From NCBI GenBank assembly GCA_002404055.1, contig DHIZ01000362.1, positions 1-6,054 on the forward strand: 6,054 nucleotides of DNA, given 5' to 3'. A program made the translations under genes and the position numbers. Source of the DNA: Chloroflexi bacterium UBA4733 (lineage in GTDB: Bacteria; Chloroflexota; UBA4733). The notes under the pieces are model-generated. The model was given only the letters and a program-made list of their open reading frames with translations, did no database searches and was not told where the DNA came from. Positions 5,100 through 6,054 of the stretch are shown one piece after another (the first letter of the stretch is position 1; the number at the start of each line of letters is the position of its first letter).

Positions 5100-5918
5100 A
5101 TGCCGCAGGAGATCATACTGCTTGGCCACGGCAGTCGGCGCAACAACGCCACCGACGTCGGGCTGGCCGAAGTCGTCCGCCGGCTGCAACAGCGCGTCGG
5201 CGACCAGATGCGAGTGCGGCTAGCCGGCTTCGAGTTCACGCGGCCCAGCCTGGCGGAGGCGGTTGCGGCAGCGGACCAGGCGGGAGCTGAACGCGTCACC
5301 GTCGTGCCCTATTTCCTCTTCGGCGGACGCGAGGTCCGCCTCAAGATTCCGGCCGAGCTGGCTGAGCTGCGCCGAGAGCATCCCCGGCTGGACCTGCGCT
5401 ATGCCGATTGTCTGGGCCCGGACCCGACCATGGCGGATGTCTGCGCCGACCGGGTGCGGGAGTTGCTGGACAGTCCCAACTGGAAGCGCAGCGTTCCGTC
5501 CGCCGTGACGCTTGGCCTAGTCGTCGTGAGTCGTGGCAGCCGCGCCAGCGAAGCGGATGCCGGCTTACGCGCCATAACGGCAATGGCAGCGCAGCGCTTG
5601 GGGGTGTCGATCTTCAGCCATGCCCAGGCTGAGATCGGAGAGCCGCGCCTGCCGGAGGCGGTGCGCTCGGTGATTGCTGCCGGCGTCATCGCCGTTGCCG
5701 TTCAGCCCTATCTGGTCTTCCCCGGCAGCGTGTTGCTCGACACTGTTCGACCGGCCTTGGATCAGGTTCGGCGGGAGCATCCCCACGTGCCCGTCGCGCT
5801 GGCGCGCATTCTGGGCATCGACGAGCGTATGCTGGACCTGGCGCTGGCGCGGGCTGAGGCGGCGGGGCAGAGTAACCCGGCGAATGTCGTTCGGTTCACC
5901 AGCGCCACCCGCCCGTAA
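5100..5918 (+). CDS. cbiX: CbiX-type sirohydrochlorin cobaltochelatase (two-domain)
   Basis: Expected to insert Co2+ into sirohydrochlorin in the early-cobalt cobalamin pathway, or a related metal into a tetrapyrrole. The 272-residue protein has two chelatase repeats. Repeat 1 (about 1-125) has ILLGHGSR with H10, FEFTRPSLAEA and VVPYFLFGGREVRLKIP (68-84). Repeat 2 (about 135-255) has VVVSRGSR (141-148) and VQPYLVFPGSVLLDTV (201-216). H10 is the first metal-binding His. The second, usually in a GxHV motif, is Glu here (E78 in GREV), and repeat 2 has Arg145 in place of the HGS histidine. CbiK enzymes use a Glu ligand as well as histidines, so activity is not excluded. The start is ATG at 5100, preceded by GAAGGGA (5086-5092) at 7-nt spacing. 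The frame is open back to 4977, but that extension overlaps the divergent ADH gene. No other cobalamin gene is visible. A SirB-like ferrochelatase role is an alternative. Confidence 0.87.
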   Translation: MPQEIILLGHGSRRNNATDVGLAEVVRRLQQRVGDQMRVRLAGFEFTRPSLAEAVAAADQAGAERVTVVPYFLFGGREVRLKIPAELAELRREHPRLDLRYADCLGPDPTMADVCADRVRELLDSPNWKRSVPSAVTLGLVVVSRGSRASEADAGLRAITAMAAQRLGVSIFSHAQAEIGEPRLPEAVRSVIAAGVIAVAVQPYLVFPGSVLLDTVRPALDQVRREHPHVPVALARILGIDERMLDLALARAEAAGQSNPANVVRFTSATRP

Positions 5919-5920
5919 AC

Positions 5921-6054
5921 GTGGCGGTTGGCGAGTCCTGGACCATTGGAGCGTCGGCAGAACCAGCCCAAGTACCCGCCCAGATGCCGAACACGGGAGC
6001 AGGCGGTGGTGCTCTGCTCCCGTCGGAATCTACAGCGTCGTGTCCGGTGAACCG
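5921..6054 (+). CDS. Possible start of another gene (partial, runs off the right edge)
   Basis: A frame beginning at GTG 5921, two bases after the cbiX stop, stays open to the window end (44 complete codons). It reads MAVGESWTIG, then a Pro/Ala-rich stretch with QMPNTGAGGG (residues 21-30), which resembles the LPxTG/PNTG-type sorting motifs of surface proteins. Such motifs normally sit near a C-terminus, so their place 24 residues from a start is odd. No Shine-Dalgarno precedes the GTG. A minus-strand frame through the same region, ending in a stop at 5896-5898, is also open, so the coding strand is not settled. It overlaps the hairpin at 5993-6023. Weak call. Confidence 0.22.
   Translation, partial: MAVGESWTIGASAEPAQVPAQMPNTGAGGGALLPSESTASCPVN
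5922..5949 (+). repeat. Two-block dispersed repeat, right copy
   Basis: TGGCGGTTGGCG (5922-5933) and GGACCATTGG (5940-5949) are separated by six bases and match the left copy at 75-98 in order and orientation. This copy begins 3 nt after the cbiX stop codon. The gap differs from the left copy by four bases, so the second blocks would be read in different frames if both copies were coding. That argues for a DNA or RNA element in at least one place. Confidence 0.5.
5993..6023 (+). terminator. 9-bp stem-loop downstream of cbiX (possible terminator or RNA structure)
   Basis: ACGGGAGCA (5993-6001) pairs perfectly with TGCTCCCGT (6015-6023) around a 13-nt loop, 75 nt after the cbiX stop. No U-tract follows, so this is not a standard intrinsic terminator. 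It could be an atypical terminator, a 3'-end stabiliser, part of an RNA leader for the next gene, or chance in coding DNA. Confidence 0.3.

Noticed and set aside
5015..5299. N-terminal extension of the ADH frame back to 5299
   Set aside because: It is antisense to the cbiX coding region, lacks family similarity, and the ATG at 5014 has AAGGAG 6 nt upstream.
5961..6030. Resemblance to 5S rRNA (ATGCCGAACACGGGAG)
   Set aside because: The short stretch resembles the 5S CCGAAC loop, but flanking helices and the conserved 3' half are absent, so it is probably coincidence.
5919..6054. Cobalamin riboswitch after cbiX
   Set aside because: A GGTGAACC string is present near the edge, but I see no B12-box-like core, and the position is downstream of the gene.

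Overview
This is a gene-dense, GC-rich bacterial window with about six well-supported genes, read from sequence alone. High GC, frequent GTG/TTG starts and tight gene overlaps fit a GC-rich bacterium. A Chloroflexota (Thermomicrobia/Sphaerobacter-like) origin is my guess from the flavour of the asparaginase, M24 and CbiX proteins and a possible PNTG sorting-like motif; it is not demonstrated.

Left edge to 840 (+ strand): a possible short or partial reading frame ends at 187. It shares the four bases TTGA with the TTG start of tmk (thymidylate kinase, 184-840), which would be classic translational coupling. This stretch also holds several small hairpins.

841-1744 (+): a two-gene GNAT/RHH toxin-antitoxin cassette of the TacA/TacT (DUF1778/GNAT) type. 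It has its own sigma70-like promoter (TTGCAT-17 bp-TACAAT) lying across a perfect 10-bp inverted repeat, the expected autoregulatory operator. The antitoxin (906-1217) precedes the toxin (1223-1744) by 5 nt.

1768-5014 (- strand, transcribed right to left): a tightly overlapping three-gene operon of iron-containing alcohol dehydrogenase, M24 (Xaa-Pro-aminopeptidase-like) metallopeptidase, and N4-(beta-N-acetylglucosaminyl)-L-asparaginase/isoaspartyl-peptidase-type Ntn hydrolase. The two hydrolases suggest turnover of peptides, prolyl peptides or modified asparagine. The role of the dehydrogenase in the same unit is unclear. The operon converges on the toxin gene with a 23-bp gap.

5015-5099: a divergent intergenic region with strong Shine-Dalgarno sites for both flanking genes. 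5100-5918 (+): a two-domain CbiX-type sirohydrochlorin cobaltochelatase whose metal-binding histidine pattern departs from the textbook one. 5919-6054: an edge region with a 9-bp-stem hairpin, a longer-range inverted repeat, and a possible start of another gene. A two-block repeat (12 + 10 identical bases) is shared between this right edge and the left-edge segment before tmk, and no feature explains it.

The best candidates for a second look are the TA cassette with its operator-promoter, the unexplained repeat, the altered CbiX metal site and the poly-C tract in the antitoxin gene. I do not see a clearly new multi-gene system in the window.
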